Shown piece by piece: positions 51,387 through 61,300 of a stretch of DNA of 64,000 nucleotides. This stretch comes from Hyaloraphidium curvatum (lineage: Eukaryota; Monoblepharomycota; Hyaloraphidiomycetes; Hyaloraphidiales; Hyaloraphidiaceae). Where the stretch lies: NCBI GenBank assembly GCA_025558095.1, contig JAIVFI010000006.1, positions 558,001-622,000 on the forward strand, read 5' to 3'. The stretch's first letter is position 1; the number at the start of each line of letters is the position of its first letter. The notes below the pieces were generated by a model, which did not search any database, was not told the origin of the DNA, and worked only from the letters and a program-made list of their open reading frames with translations. Made by a program: the position numbers and the translations under genes.

Positions 51387-53744
51387 TCAGTTTGGGATTG
51401 CGGGGCTGCTCGACAGGAGATTGCACACCAGCACGGGAACGGAACCCGGATTCTCGATGGCGAGGGCCTCCTCGTTGGCCGCCATCGGGTTCCACACCGC
51501 CCAATCGAAGAATCTCTTGCGCCCTTCCGCATTGCGACTCGCCACACTATCCGGCAAACGCGCCGCCATGACTATCTTGCATCGCTGCGGGAGGGAGAGC
51601 GAAGCAAGGAAGTACTCCAGGCCGGGCGACGCATCAAAAAGCGAGCGGCCCTGCTGGTCCTTCAGCGTGCGGCACGCTTCCTCCAGTATCTGCCTAAGGT
51701 TCCTTGGCAAAGACTCGGTCGAAGCCGCGCGTTCGAGGTACTCCAACCGACAGACCTTCGAAATGGGCTGGTGAACATAATGCAGAGCACGACGTGCTGT
51801 CTCGGATGTTTCGAAGCTGTCCATGCGTGCCCTCCCGGCCGGGCCGAGCTGTCCCCAGAGAGAAACAGCGAGCGCACGTAGCCATTCTGGTCCACGACCG
51901 TTTCGTACAAGGCCCGATAGGAGGATGGCGAACCTCTCGTCCAGCACGGTGTCGTTTGCAAGGGCTGAGAGCGGAAACAGCTGTTTCAACGCGGCGCGGC
52001 TGGCTTTCTTGAACGAGACGTTAAGTTCCGGTGGGACGTCGGCATAGCGGGCGAGGTTATCCAGCTGGGAGATGGAGACGTCGGGGGCTGACGGCGGTCC
52101 CAGATCCGCGCCATCGTCCGCGGGGCGGAAAAAGGGAGGTGCCGGTGCGTCTGGTCCGATCAGACTGGGGGCGACCCGGCGCCGCCGGGCGACGATGTTC
52201 CGGAGGCGCGCGACGAAAAGCTCGCGCTCCAGCTTGTACCCCCGACCCGATGCCACCCGCTGACAGATGAACTCAAAAGGAGCTTCACCGAGGTTGGAGA
52301 GGCCCCCGAGGACGTCCGCAGCGTCGAAGCCCGCGGTCCTTTGAGCGGAGTCCGTGAAGTCGTTCCACGGCCCAAAGAATTCCCTCGCCGAACCATCGAC
52401 GTGGAGAACTTCCCTCAGGGTCAGCAAAGTGTGCTTTTGGTGCGGGTTGATGTGGGCGACGCCGAGGTTGCGAGCCTGCTCGGAGTGGGCGTTGTCGTGA
52501 GTCAGCGCGGTCTGCATGCCCGATGCGCAACCGTCATGGCAGTCCACCTCTTCAGCGAGCCGCTCGGCCGCGTTTGCTTCGGTCTGGGTCGCTGCTGCGC
52601 CCTCCATCGCGGAAGGGCACGTCTGAGGAGCCGGAGAAGCAAAGGCAGAGATCTGACCTTGTAGTGTGACCTTCCGCGCCACACATTTGCCGGCGGACGC
52701 GGATTCCGCGATGCGCACAAACTCAGCCTCGCTTAGCTTCAAGCAGTGCCGGAACGTCGCCATCAGATCGCCGTGGCCGACGATTTGAATGGCCCTCTCG
52801 ATGGACCGGACGAGATCCGGCACTGTCCTGGGGCAGTCCCGCCTCACGAGGTTCTTGATCGTGGCAAACACGTACTCGGTCGGGTTAAATTCCGGCGATC
52901 TCGGTCGCAGGTAGATGAGGCTCAGATTGTTGGCCTTTGCTACGGCCTGGACCGCAAGGAACGACTTGCCCGAGAGGTTCTTTATTATTGCCGTGCCGTC
53001 CGTGGTCTTCCTTGCCCGCAGAGGAGAGCCGTGGAAACCCGCATTGTCCAGGATAACGCCCAGGGACTCGGACCCACAAGCCCCGGCGCGAATAGTCTTG
53101 AGAAAAGCACAGAACCTCTCGGTGTTCATGTTGCCGCTGTAGATCTGGTACGAGATCACGTTTCCAGTGTGATTACCGGGTCGCGAAGTGGGTGAGATGG
53201 CGAGGCAAAGGGTCACCTTGGGGCCCCGGTTCCCTGGCAGGTATACGACGGCGGGAGTCCCCTTCTCCGAGTAGCCGAAGCGCCCCGGATCGTTGAGTTG
53301 GAATGAGGACTCGTCCAAGGCACCTAGGCGCCCCAAATCAAAGGAAGTGACCCTCTCGTGGAACATGCGGTGCCGCTCGGGTTGTTTCAGGGCTTCGGCG
53401 CTCTTAATGGTGAGCTTCTTCCTCGTGACCCTGTTGGCCTTCAGCAGCCGCGAGATATGCTGCTGCGACACCAAAACGCCAAACTTTTCCGCCAGGTCAG
53501 CAGCGAGCTCCCTTTGCGTCACGCGGACGCGAGCTTTGGCCTCGTCAACTACGTGCCGGACCATTTCCTCGGACACCTTGCGGAAGGCCTTGCGGGGATG
53601 GTCCGGAACGGTCTGAGCCCCACATCGGCGGATCCAACGGAAATACGTCGTTCGGTGAATTGCGAGTACAGCAGCAATCTCGTCCGGGCCAAGCTTGCCG
53701 GTCTGCTTGAGCCGAACCGCGGTTTCTGGCCCGCTCAGAAGCAT
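51387..53744 (-). CDS. IS630/Tc1-mariner-type DDE transposase with long C-terminal extension
   Basis: 785-codon open frame. Residues 15-110 hold two helix-turn-helix units (DEIAAVLAIHRTTYFRWIRR; VTQRELAADLAEKFGVLVSQ, then HISRLLKANRV), as in paired-type DNA-binding regions of this superfamily. Catalytic residues are Asp144 (GALDESSFQL), Asp233 (GVILDNAGFHGS) and Glu290 (RSPEFNPTEYVFATIKN). The second Asp and Glu are 56 residues apart, wider than the usual 34-36, because of an insertion (RARKTTDGTAIIKNLSGKSF). After residue about 340 the frame continues for another 440 residues of unrecognised, mostly helical sequence (FDAADVLGGLSNLGEAPFEF; WAVWNPMAANEEALAIENP) instead of ending. The stop at 51387 may lie inside an intron, making this the 5' exon of the Fanzor gene. 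Confidence 0.85.
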   Translation of the reverse strand: MLLSGPETAVRLKQTGKLGPDEIAAVLAIHRTTYFRWIRRCGAQTVPDHPRKAFRKVSEEMVRHVVDEAKARVRVTQRELAADLAEKFGVLVSQQHISRLLKANRVTRKKLTIKSAEALKQPERHRMFHERVTSFDLGRLGALDESSFQLNDPGRFGYSEKGTPAVVYLPGNRGPKVTLCLAISPTSRPGNHTGNVISYQIYSGNMNTERFCAFLKTIRAGACGSESLGVILDNAGFHGSPLRARKTTDGTAIIKNLSGKSFLAVQAVAKANNLSLIYLRPRSPEFNPTEYVFATIKNLVRRDCPRTVPDLVRSIERAIQIVGHGDLMATFRHCLKLSEAEFVRIAESASAGKCVARKVTLQGQISAFASPAPQTCPSAMEGAAATQTEANAAERLAEEVDCHDGCASGMQTALTHDNAHSEQARNLGVAHINPHQKHTLLTLREVLHVDGSAREFFGPWNDFTDSAQRTAGFDAADVLGGLSNLGEAPFEFICQRVASGRGYKLERELFVARLRNIVARRRRVAPSLIGPDAPAPPFFRPADDGADLGPPSAPDVSISQLDNLARYADVPPELNVSFKKASRAALKQLFPLSALANDTVLDERFAILLSGLVRNGRGPEWLRALAVSLWGQLGPAGRARMDSFETSETARRALHYVHQPISKVCRLEYLERAASTESLPRNLRQILEEACRTLKDQQGRSLFDASPGLEYFLASLSLPQRCKIVMAARLPDSVASRNAEGRKRFFDWAVWNPMAANEEALAIENPGSVPVLVCNLLSSSPAIPN

Positions 53745-53907
53745 GTTTTGGCCGTGCCGTTCCCCGATGCGACGCAGGAGGCACCACGCGCCTTTTGCGA
53801 TGGAGACTGTGCTCTAGCGGTTGCAAATTCGCACGCGGCGACTCCGGCAAGCTCGAGTAGCGGGACCTGTGTGTGAAACTATGGCCGTTTGGGCAAAGCT
53901 TGCCCAC

Positions 53908-56773
53908 TAGGGTGCCTGGCACCAAAAAGTTGGGCATGCCCAAAGTGGGCATGCCCATGGGCATGCCCATGGCATGCCCATGGGCACCAATTGCGGATGC
54001 GCTGCCCACCGGGTGCCCAACAGCGAGCCCGTCGAGCGGGCAGGGGAGCCGGCCTAAGGGGTCAGGAGCCAGGGCCAGGACGCGGAATCTATCGCTCACG
54101 CCAAGCAAACGTGGATGAATTGATATAGTGATTCAATGAAATCATTCATCCGTAGAGCGGTCTCCGTTCCTTTTCTGCGAGGGTGTCGCGGTCGGCGGGT
54201 GGGGGGTTCGTCGCGAGTTCACCGGCTTTGCGAAGTCCTGAACATGGAGGACGAACTCGCGCCCAATGACAGCATCAGCGCAGTCAATGAAGGACGCAGC
54301 GACGAGGAGGAGAGCGGATCCGAGCGCGGCTCTGCCTCCTTGCGACCTTCCGTGGAGCGGGGCGATTGGGTGCGCCCGGCACCGGATCTCGACCCGCGAT
54401 GGGCGGGCTTCCTCGTCAAAAGGAAGGACGGGGTGAACAGGGGCAAACGCGTCACGGCCAAGTGCACTTTCTGCTCGGAGGAAATGGATGGCCGGCCAGA
54501 ACGGTTGGAGCAGCACATCGTTTCCAAGTGCAAGTCCGTGGGGGAAGAACGCGTCGCGTACCTTCGGCGCCTCAATCAGTACGACGAGGAGCAGAAGAAA
54601 AAGTCTGCTGCAGCGCCGCAGAGCAAACGCAGGAAGAGGAACGCGTTTTCTGACGCGTCGTCGACGCCGCCCTCGGCGTGTTCTGCGGCGGGCTCCGCAT
54701 CTGGCGCTGGAACTCTCCTGGCTCATTTCCATCCCCCTCTGTCTGCTGCCACTGCAAGTGCGGTGGATTTCGCGATCACCAAAGCTTTTGTGACCGGCAA
54801 CGTCCCGTTTCGATTCGCGTCGAATCCATATTTGCTGCAAGCTCTGGGGATCCTGAGCCCGGCGTACCGGCCCCTGACACGCCACTCTATTGGTGGTATC
54901 CTGACCCAGATCACTAGGGACGAAGCCCAGAAGTTGGTCGTGCTTTGTGGGACCGCAAAGTCGTGGACTCTGCAGCTTGACGGATGGGAAGATTCGTCTG
55001 GGGCCTCAATCTACGCGATGGTAGCCGTTACACCGGGCATGGAGCGTTTGTTGGACCTCTGGGATGTCACTCAGGATCGCCACAACGCGGAGCTTTTGCA
55101 CGAGAAGGTGAACATGTCGTGCCGCTCAATTGGCCTCAATCTCGCGGCCCCGGGCCCCGTGAACGCGTTCTGCACGGACAGTCCTTCCGTCATGAAGAAG
55201 CTTCGTCGGCTGGTGAGCACGGAGCACCCCCACATCATCGGCATTCGGTGTGTTCTCCACAACCTCAACCTGCTCGTCAAGGACATTGTGAAGCACGACT
55301 GGGCCACCTCCGTGATCAAAAAGAACCTCACTCTCGTCAATTGGATTCACAAGGCGCCTATGTGGCGCCGCTTGGCCCAGATTTGGGCCGGCAAGCACGA
55401 TGTTGCACACTCCCTCGCGACGCATACCGACTCGTGCTGGTACTCTCTCATTACGGTCTGCTTGGGCATTGACGCACATCAGCCGTGGTTCCGTCTTCTC
55501 CTCAGCCCGCAACACGCGCACGATGGCCTGGAACCCGGTGTACGGCCGACAGACGTTCCAGATCGGGTGCTGGATGTGGTGAAGGACCCGTATCACTTTG
55601 CCCACAATGCGGAGCTGATCCAGATCGTGAGGCCGATTGTGGATGCCCTAGGCCGCCTTGAGCATTCGGACGCGACCCTGGCAGACGTACTGATCGAGTA
55701 TTCGATGGTTGCTCGGACCTGGCGTGGTGTTAGTCCCGTTGTGGAGGGTGCCAGGGAAACATTCGCTCTGGCTAAGTTGTCGTTAAATGCCAGAGTCAAG
55801 GAGTTTGATCATGCGATCTACCTTGTTGCTCTCCACCTTTCCCCTGTTCACCGGAAGTTTTCTGTGACTGGGTGCCAGGTCGACGGCAGGGACAAGAAGC
55901 GGTGGCTCGAATGGGAGATTGGCAAGCTGCTGCTTGCTTGGAAGTTCCGACAGGAGGCCAGCTTGTCGGTCCTTGCCCAGCTGGATGACTATTTCTTCGG
56001 GCGCAACATGTTCAGCGGGATCGACGGCCAGGTTCGGACGGCAAGGGAGTTCTGGGAGACCTGGGGCTTGGGCACTACGGAACTCGTCTTTGTGCGCGAG
56101 TTTGCGCTCATGGTGCTTAGCATTGCGCCGCACAGTGCCGCGACCGAGCGCGTGTTTTCCAGTTTGGGCCTTGCAAAGACAGACTCGCGGAATCGAATGA
56201 ATTCCGCAACGTTGAAGGAAATAGGGCTGGTCAAGAGCGCATTGAAGCAGGAGATGAAGACCTTAAAGCCAAGGGTGCAATCTGCGGAGGAAAAGCCCTG
56301 GAGAACCCACGGAACCGATGACAACCTTGCCGACGTCCTGGATTCCTTGACCTTGGGCTCGGGAGCTCCTATCCGGGCCCTGGACCCGGAAAACGAGCAG
56401 CACCGAGATGTTTTCCACGCACTTTGGCCTCGCATTGATGCGGAGGAGGAGGAGTTCGAGGTGGGATTTGGGACAACTTCCGTCTTCCGCGCCGCGACAG
56501 GGCCCTATGTCTTGGAGAGTTTCCTCGACATTAATCAACTGCGCACTGCTGAGGAAGCCCAATTGGCTGCTGCTCAACCGCTGCGGGCTTTTGTTGAGGA
56601 GGGGGAGGCACAGATAAGCTTGGAAGCACTCTTAGCGCAGCATCGTGCACGTTCCTAATAGACTCTCTTCTACAAGTACATGATGGGCATGCCCATATGG
56701 TGCCCATGGGCACCGGATCAGGTGATGGGCATGCCCGTGGGCACGGTATTTTTTGAGCTTGCCAGGCACCCTA
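53908..56773 (+). mobile_element. hAT transposon, copy 2 (complete)
   Basis: 2866 bp, the same length as copy 1 and in opposite orientation, with TAGGGTGCCTGGCA/TGCCAGGCACCCTA ends. It is flanked by the exact 8-bp duplication TTGCCCAC (53900-53907 and 56774-56781). The same GGGCATGCCC palindrome clusters fill both subterminal regions (53930-53990 and 56680-56745). It inserted about 155 bp upstream of the transposase-Fanzor start codon. Confidence 0.95.
54136..56658 (+). CDS. hAT transposase, copy 2
   Basis: Intact 840-codon intron-less ORF, residue for residue the same as copy 1 as far as I can compare: BED finger (Cys110, Cys113, His127, Cys132), Asp in LDGWED, Asp in CTDSPS, Glu in ATERVFS. 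The identity of two autonomous copies 20 kb apart in different target sites implies recent transposition. Start uncertainty is the same (Met1 or Met37). Confidence 0.93.
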   Translation: MKSFIRRAVSVPFLRGCRGRRVGGSSRVHRLCEVLNMEDELAPNDSISAVNEGRSDEEESGSERGSASLRPSVERGDWVRPAPDLDPRWAGFLVKRKDGVNRGKRVTAKCTFCSEEMDGRPERLEQHIVSKCKSVGEERVAYLRRLNQYDEEQKKKSAAAPQSKRRKRNAFSDASSTPPSACSAAGSASGAGTLLAHFHPPLSAATASAVDFAITKAFVTGNVPFRFASNPYLLQALGILSPAYRPLTRHSIGGILTQITRDEAQKLVVLCGTAKSWTLQLDGWEDSSGASIYAMVAVTPGMERLLDLWDVTQDRHNAELLHEKVNMSCRSIGLNLAAPGPVNAFCTDSPSVMKKLRRLVSTEHPHIIGIRCVLHNLNLLVKDIVKHDWATSVIKKNLTLVNWIHKAPMWRRLAQIWAGKHDVAHSLATHTDSCWYSLITVCLGIDAHQPWFRLLLSPQHAHDGLEPGVRPTDVPDRVLDVVKDPYHFAHNAELIQIVRPIVDALGRLEHSDATLADVLIEYSMVARTWRGVSPVVEGARETFALAKLSLNARVKEFDHAIYLVALHLSPVHRKFSVTGCQVDGRDKKRWLEWEIGKLLLAWKFRQEASLSVLAQLDDYFFGRNMFSGIDGQVRTAREFWETWGLGTTELVFVREFALMVLSIAPHSAATERVFSSLGLAKTDSRNRMNSATLKEIGLVKSALKQEMKTLKPRVQSAEEKPWRTHGTDDNLADVLDSLTLGSGAPIRALDPENEQHRDVFHALWPRIDAEEEEFEVGFGTTSVFRAATGPYVLESFLDINQLRTAEEAQLAAAQPLRAFVEEGEAQISLEALLAQHRARS

Positions 56774-56781
56774 TTGCCCAC

Positions 56782-57353
56782 CCCAATTTCCGCGAACGAA
56801 ACGCTTGCCTAACTGCAACCGCACTCACCCCGTAACCGTTGGAGCGAGAACCAGCTAACCGGCGCGAAAGTTTCATATTTGCCGCTTTCTTTCTGCCGCC
56901 GTGGGGTGTGTGGGACGAAACACAGTGGTTTGCTGCTGGGTCTCGTTGACCGGGTGCCCCTCAGCGACGGCCAGGAAGACTGCTCAAGGCGCTGCTCAGC
57001 AGGCCTGGGTACGGCGAATGCAGTCTGCACATTGTTTTGGGATATGTACGCGGACCAGTGAGGCGCTGTAATCCGAGAACCGCGGGTTGAGCCCAGCACG
57101 GTGCTTTGGGCCTCCCGCCCTCGGCAGTTTTGCAAGCAGACAACGGAACAGATACATAGAGCGCATCAAATATGAAACATTTCCGGGTATTTCCTATTGG
57201 TTCCTGCTTTTGCCGTGGCCTGGGGGATGGGAGATTCGGCGCCCAGTTTTGTGTGCGGGGTGGGGCCGGGTGGGCAAGCTTTGGAGAAACGGCAATAACG
57301 CGCCGTGCGCAAGAGCTAGGAAACCCCTATCCGCTCCTGACCGGATCCCGGCA
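56782..57353. other. Intergenic region between hAT copy 2 and the C2H2 gene
   Basis: About 570 bp with no family-like open frame. It includes the original upstream flank of the transposase-Fanzor block, displaced by the hAT insertion, and the promoter and leader of the zinc-finger gene. No long repeat or RNA gene seen. Confidence 0.4.
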
Positions 57354-58304
57354 ATGGAGCTTGCTGCAATGGCCCCGCTGCCGACCGCCTCGGCAGAGAG
57401 CCCGCCAAAGAAGGAGCTGCCCGAGGGCGCGGACCCCGAGGACGGCCCGGACGCGCAGGACGGCGAGGACGGCGAGAGCGAGAGCGGCGCCGCGGACTAC
57501 AAGGACGGCCAACGCGTCTACCGCTGCCGATGGGAAGAGTGCGAGGAGGTCTTTCCTGGTCGGGACGGGGACGACCCGCGTCGGAGCGCGTTCTGAACCT
57601 GCCCGGTCCGCAGTCCTGGACGATCTGGTGAAGCATGTAAACGACGGTGGGCCTCGGGACGCGTCGGTTGCCGCTCTCCGGCACGAGAATGACGGCAACT
57701 TGACAGAGCACACGGCCAAGTTCAAGAAGAAGGGGGAGTTTGTCTGCAGCTGGCTCAACTGCCCGCGGAAAGGTGCTCCCCGCCCCGCCGCTCCCGCGAT
57801 CGGCGCCGACCCTCCCCCACAGGACTCTCGCAGGCCTCGCGATTCGCGTTGGTGACGCACATTCGCAGCCACACAGGTGTGTTGGGTCCGGCCGCTTCTT
57901 TGGCCTCGCTGACGGCGAGCCCGCAAGGCGAGAAACCGTACGTGTGCTCGGCGTGCAAGAAGGGTTTCAAACGGTCGGACGCCCTGGCGAAGCACAAGGT
58001 GCGGTGTCTGCAGCCCGCGGCCGAGGCGGCCGCGGGGCTGCCCGGGGGGACGGCCGGAGGCGCCGAACTGGGCTCGGTGTCGGCGATCACGGACCCCGAC
58101 GAGCTGCTCAGCTCGTTCGCCACGACGAGCAAGGAAAAGTACATGCTGCAGAAGGCAAAGTACCGCCAGCTGCTGGTGGAACGGAGGCTGCTGGAGGACG
58201 AGTACAGCGTCGCACGGACAAAGATCCTGCGATTGCGGGCCGAGAACGAACTCGCGCTCGAGCGCGTGACTGGGAGGTCTGCCGGAACGGCCGATGTAGC
58301 ATAG
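57354..58304 (+). CDS. C2H2 zinc-finger nuclear protein, IEC1-like candidate
   Basis: ATG at 57354 (MELAAMAPLPTASAESPPKK), acidic region, then finger 1: YRCRWEECEEVFPG, spliced to LDDLVKHVND. Finger 2 is GEFVCSWLNCPRKG, spliced to RFALVTHIRSHTG. Finger 3 is GEKPYVCSACKKGFKRSDAL with AKHK. The unusual C-W-x(4)-C and C-S-W-L-N-C-P-R spacing with an SRFALVTHIRSHTGEKP-type link recalls fungal Iec1, the YY1-like INO80 subunit. So does the C-terminal coiled coil (KYRQLLVERRLLEDEYSVAR, then TKILRLRAENELAL). The paralogy is remembered, not computed; another GLI/ZIC-like factor is possible. At least four introns. Stops 75 bp before NUP155 on the same strand. Confidence 0.6.
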
Positions 58305-58379
58305 CATGGTCGGAACTGATCGAACTGATGAGTATGCGTGTGTCTCAAAACGTGCCTCTTACCGCGCTGTCGCGCGGCC

Positions 58380-61300
58380 ATGAGCGGCTTCAACTGGGCC
58401 AGCTTGCGGGGAGCCAGAGACTTCATTAAATCTTTGGGAGATGCAGACACCTATCCGGACCTGGCGGAGCTGCTCTCAAGTGAATACCTCTGCCCCGGGG
58501 CCGTTCACCGCTCATTCGGGATCCCGGCGCGTCCCCGACGCTCCAGATGGCGCAAGTCCCCCCGACTATGCCCAAATTCCAGAGCTTCAATGGCAGTTGA
58601 TCCAGAAGCGGCGGAGCCAGCCCTTCCCGGTTGCCCTTTTGGAGCAGTACGAACGTGCGCACCCGTCGGCCTCCAGACGGCGCCGGTTCTCACCGATGGG
58701 CGACTGCCAGACCTACAAACGCGGTCGTTCCTTGGTGTTTTCCCAGAGATATCGCGCGCATGGTTCACGGTGGACAACCGGCTGTACTTTCTGGACTACG
58801 AGACTGGGTCAGGCTTTCTTGAACGCACCTGGGCTCGGCCGGCTGACACGGACGTGGCCAGAACCGACCTGTATGCTTTTCAGGACCAGGATCAGATCAT
58901 TGTGAGCGTGGGGCTGGCTAAACCGATACCCGGTAGGTTCTCTCGGGGCATGTCGACCTTGGCACTGAAGGCTTGCTGTGTGCTGCCCATTCAGGGGTCT
59001 TTCTCGACAACATCGAATATGTTGTCGTCGTCGCCACTCCTTTGGAGATCTTTCTGCTCGCGGCCGCGTTTGAAAAGACGCCGGATGGGGGTCGCGGGGC
59101 CATGAACCTTTACCAGACTCAGATGTCGGTGGCAGCGGACGGGGTCAGCATGACGTCGATTGTCGGCTCGGCGGAGGGGCGGATATTCATGGGCGGCAAC
59201 AACGGAAACATCTACGAGCTGGTTTACCATGTGGGCGACGTGACGTCGCTGGATTGGGTGACGGCTCACATTCTCGCGTCGCAGGCTGAGGAATCTTGGT
59301 ATCGCCGCAGGTGCTACAAGACGAACTACTCGTCTCCGCTGGGATACTTCCTCCCTGCGGCATTGCGATTCGGGTCCGAAGGTAGGTGTCAACGTGATGC
59401 GCTGGCAAAGGCTGACTCACAAGTGGCAGATCCGTGTGTGAGCCTTGTGGTCGACAATGAGCGCAAGCTGCTTCACTCTTTGACGGCGTCGGGATCGATC
59501 GAAGTGGGTTCACGCTCTGGCGGCCCTGGAGCTCCCTTGAGAATCCCTTTTCCGTCCAGCTCGTCTACTTGGGTAGTGACGGCAAAGGCTTCAATCGGAT
59601 TGCAAAGGTGTCGGAACTCTGGCGTCTGGTCAACCAGCTCCCTCGGCAAGGGCAACCCGTGGACCCAAAGGTCTTTCGCATAATCTCGATCCATGTGATT
59701 GCCGTGGTGGAGTCCCGTTCTTGGCAGCTCGTTGCGCTGACCTCCAATGGTGGGTTGTTCCGCTGGTGACTGCGACCGCGTTGCGAACCACGAATCGCAG
59801 GAGATCGGCTCTTTTTCTCCTGCTACCCTCCGCACCCCTTTGGAGGTTTGCCCGGCGGAATGGCCGCTGCTCCTTCGCAGCCCCAAGTGCCGGTGGCGTT
59901 GCAGCTCGTCCACGTTCGGGCAGCCCCGCCGCAGCAGCCGTCCCAGGTCGCACCAGGTGGTTTGAAGTACCACCAGGGTCTCTACCAGAACGGATTCCTC
60001 CTTGTCGCGTGCGCGATCAATGGCGAAGTGGATTCTCTGGTTGCGGCGGGATCGGATTACCGAAGGGTAGGCAGTGTTGGCACTCTGGCGAGTCGTTTAG
60101 CTGACACTTCCCGAAGCCCGAGCAGCCCAAGAAGCTTCACGAAGTGTGCGGCAGCATTTTGGTGGAGAGCAGGAGCCTTGCGATCTCGCCGTATTTGGCG
60201 GGGTCGGCCGGTTCGGTGAGCGATCTCATCAACCAAGTCTCCAAGCCCCCGCCGCAGTTTCTGGTCCTCACAAGCTCCGGTAGGCACACTTGAGCTCGTC
60301 CAATGGCTTTCTGACTTGCCGTGGTCAAAGGCTTGACGGTCCTCGAGAGGGAACGCCCCATTGACGTCCTTTTCAAGCTTATTCGCGGGCTGCCAGAGTC
60401 TTATGGCGCAATATCGAGGTTTTTCGACCAGTGGGTATTCAATCTGGCTGCTGCCGAGCCAGACATTGAAGCGTGCACAGCTTTGGGCGTGACGAAGCGG
60501 CCTTGATGTGTCTGCTCGTAGCGGCAGAGATCCCCGATCTCCAAAGGTATGTTTTGAGGCACTCGTGCGTGCCCTCCGGAGCGTACTCACGATGCCACAT
60601 TCAGACCTGCCATGGAGCTCTACTACGATCGTAGTGGGGAAGCGGAGCTCACGCTGGTCCAACCTGTCGGCGTCGGATGTGGGTGCACATTGTCGATCGC
60701 GGAGCTTGTCCCTCACGACGCCTCCAGTGCAAGCTGCTGACGTTGGCAGACCGATCGATACCCCGAGGTTTGCCTATAGCGGTCGCCTCAACGGCCTGGC
60801 GCTTCTCGTCAGTCGGATAACCCGGCCGGTTTGGACATCGCCAATATTGAGGAGGGCTGCGTGAGTTGCCGTTCCACGGCATGGTACAACTAAGAGATCG
60901 TTTTGCTGACATTCCTACGTAACTAGTGATGCGAAGGGGCAGTCGGTGGTGACGCCCGGAGTTCCGCTGAAGGATCTCGTGCAGGTCAAGCTACGCTTGG
61001 CGACGCTGCGCAACGTGCTATCGAGGTTCGTCGACCATTTCGCCCCACGTACGCGACCTTTAGCACTTGCCGCCCTGACCAGGTATATGAACGTCCGCGA
61101 TCCGAACCGAGTTCCGGGAGGCGTGAAATCCCCCGACGCCGCCAAGGTGCCAGTCACGATCGTGCGCGTGATGTGCAGCGCTAACGGTCGCTATTGCTGC
61201 AGAGCGAACAGCAGCTTGTATTCGATGTCATGCACCTCCTGTCAGAAACCATCCAAGCTGTCGAGTTCATTGAGATATTGCACGAGCTCAACCTGCCCGA

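Larger units (their letters stand above)
45372..53744 (-). mobile_element. Fanzor-transposase element (possible single fused gene)
   Basis: Minus-strand coding block with a DDE transposase at its 5' side and a Fanzor RuvC nuclease at its 3' side. The frames can be joined by five short introns: 51434-51372 (63 nt, frame-neutral, removes the only in-frame TGA), 50799-50734 (66 nt, GTGAGT...GGACAG), 47803-47744 (60 nt, GTGGGC...TTCCAG), 46176-46128 (49 nt, GTGGGC...CTGCAG) and 45881-45835 (47 nt, GTGCGG...TTCCAG). Each junction keeps frame, and the exons sum to 8088 nt (2,695 codons plus stop). The element ends were not found: I saw no terminal inverted repeat in 45205-45371 or 53745-53899. Confidence 0.7.

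Noticed and set aside
49866-51881. Plus-strand ORF of 671 codons
   Set aside because: Antisense to the transposase-Fanzor exons; composition is typical of a shadow frame and it crosses the predicted introns without reason.
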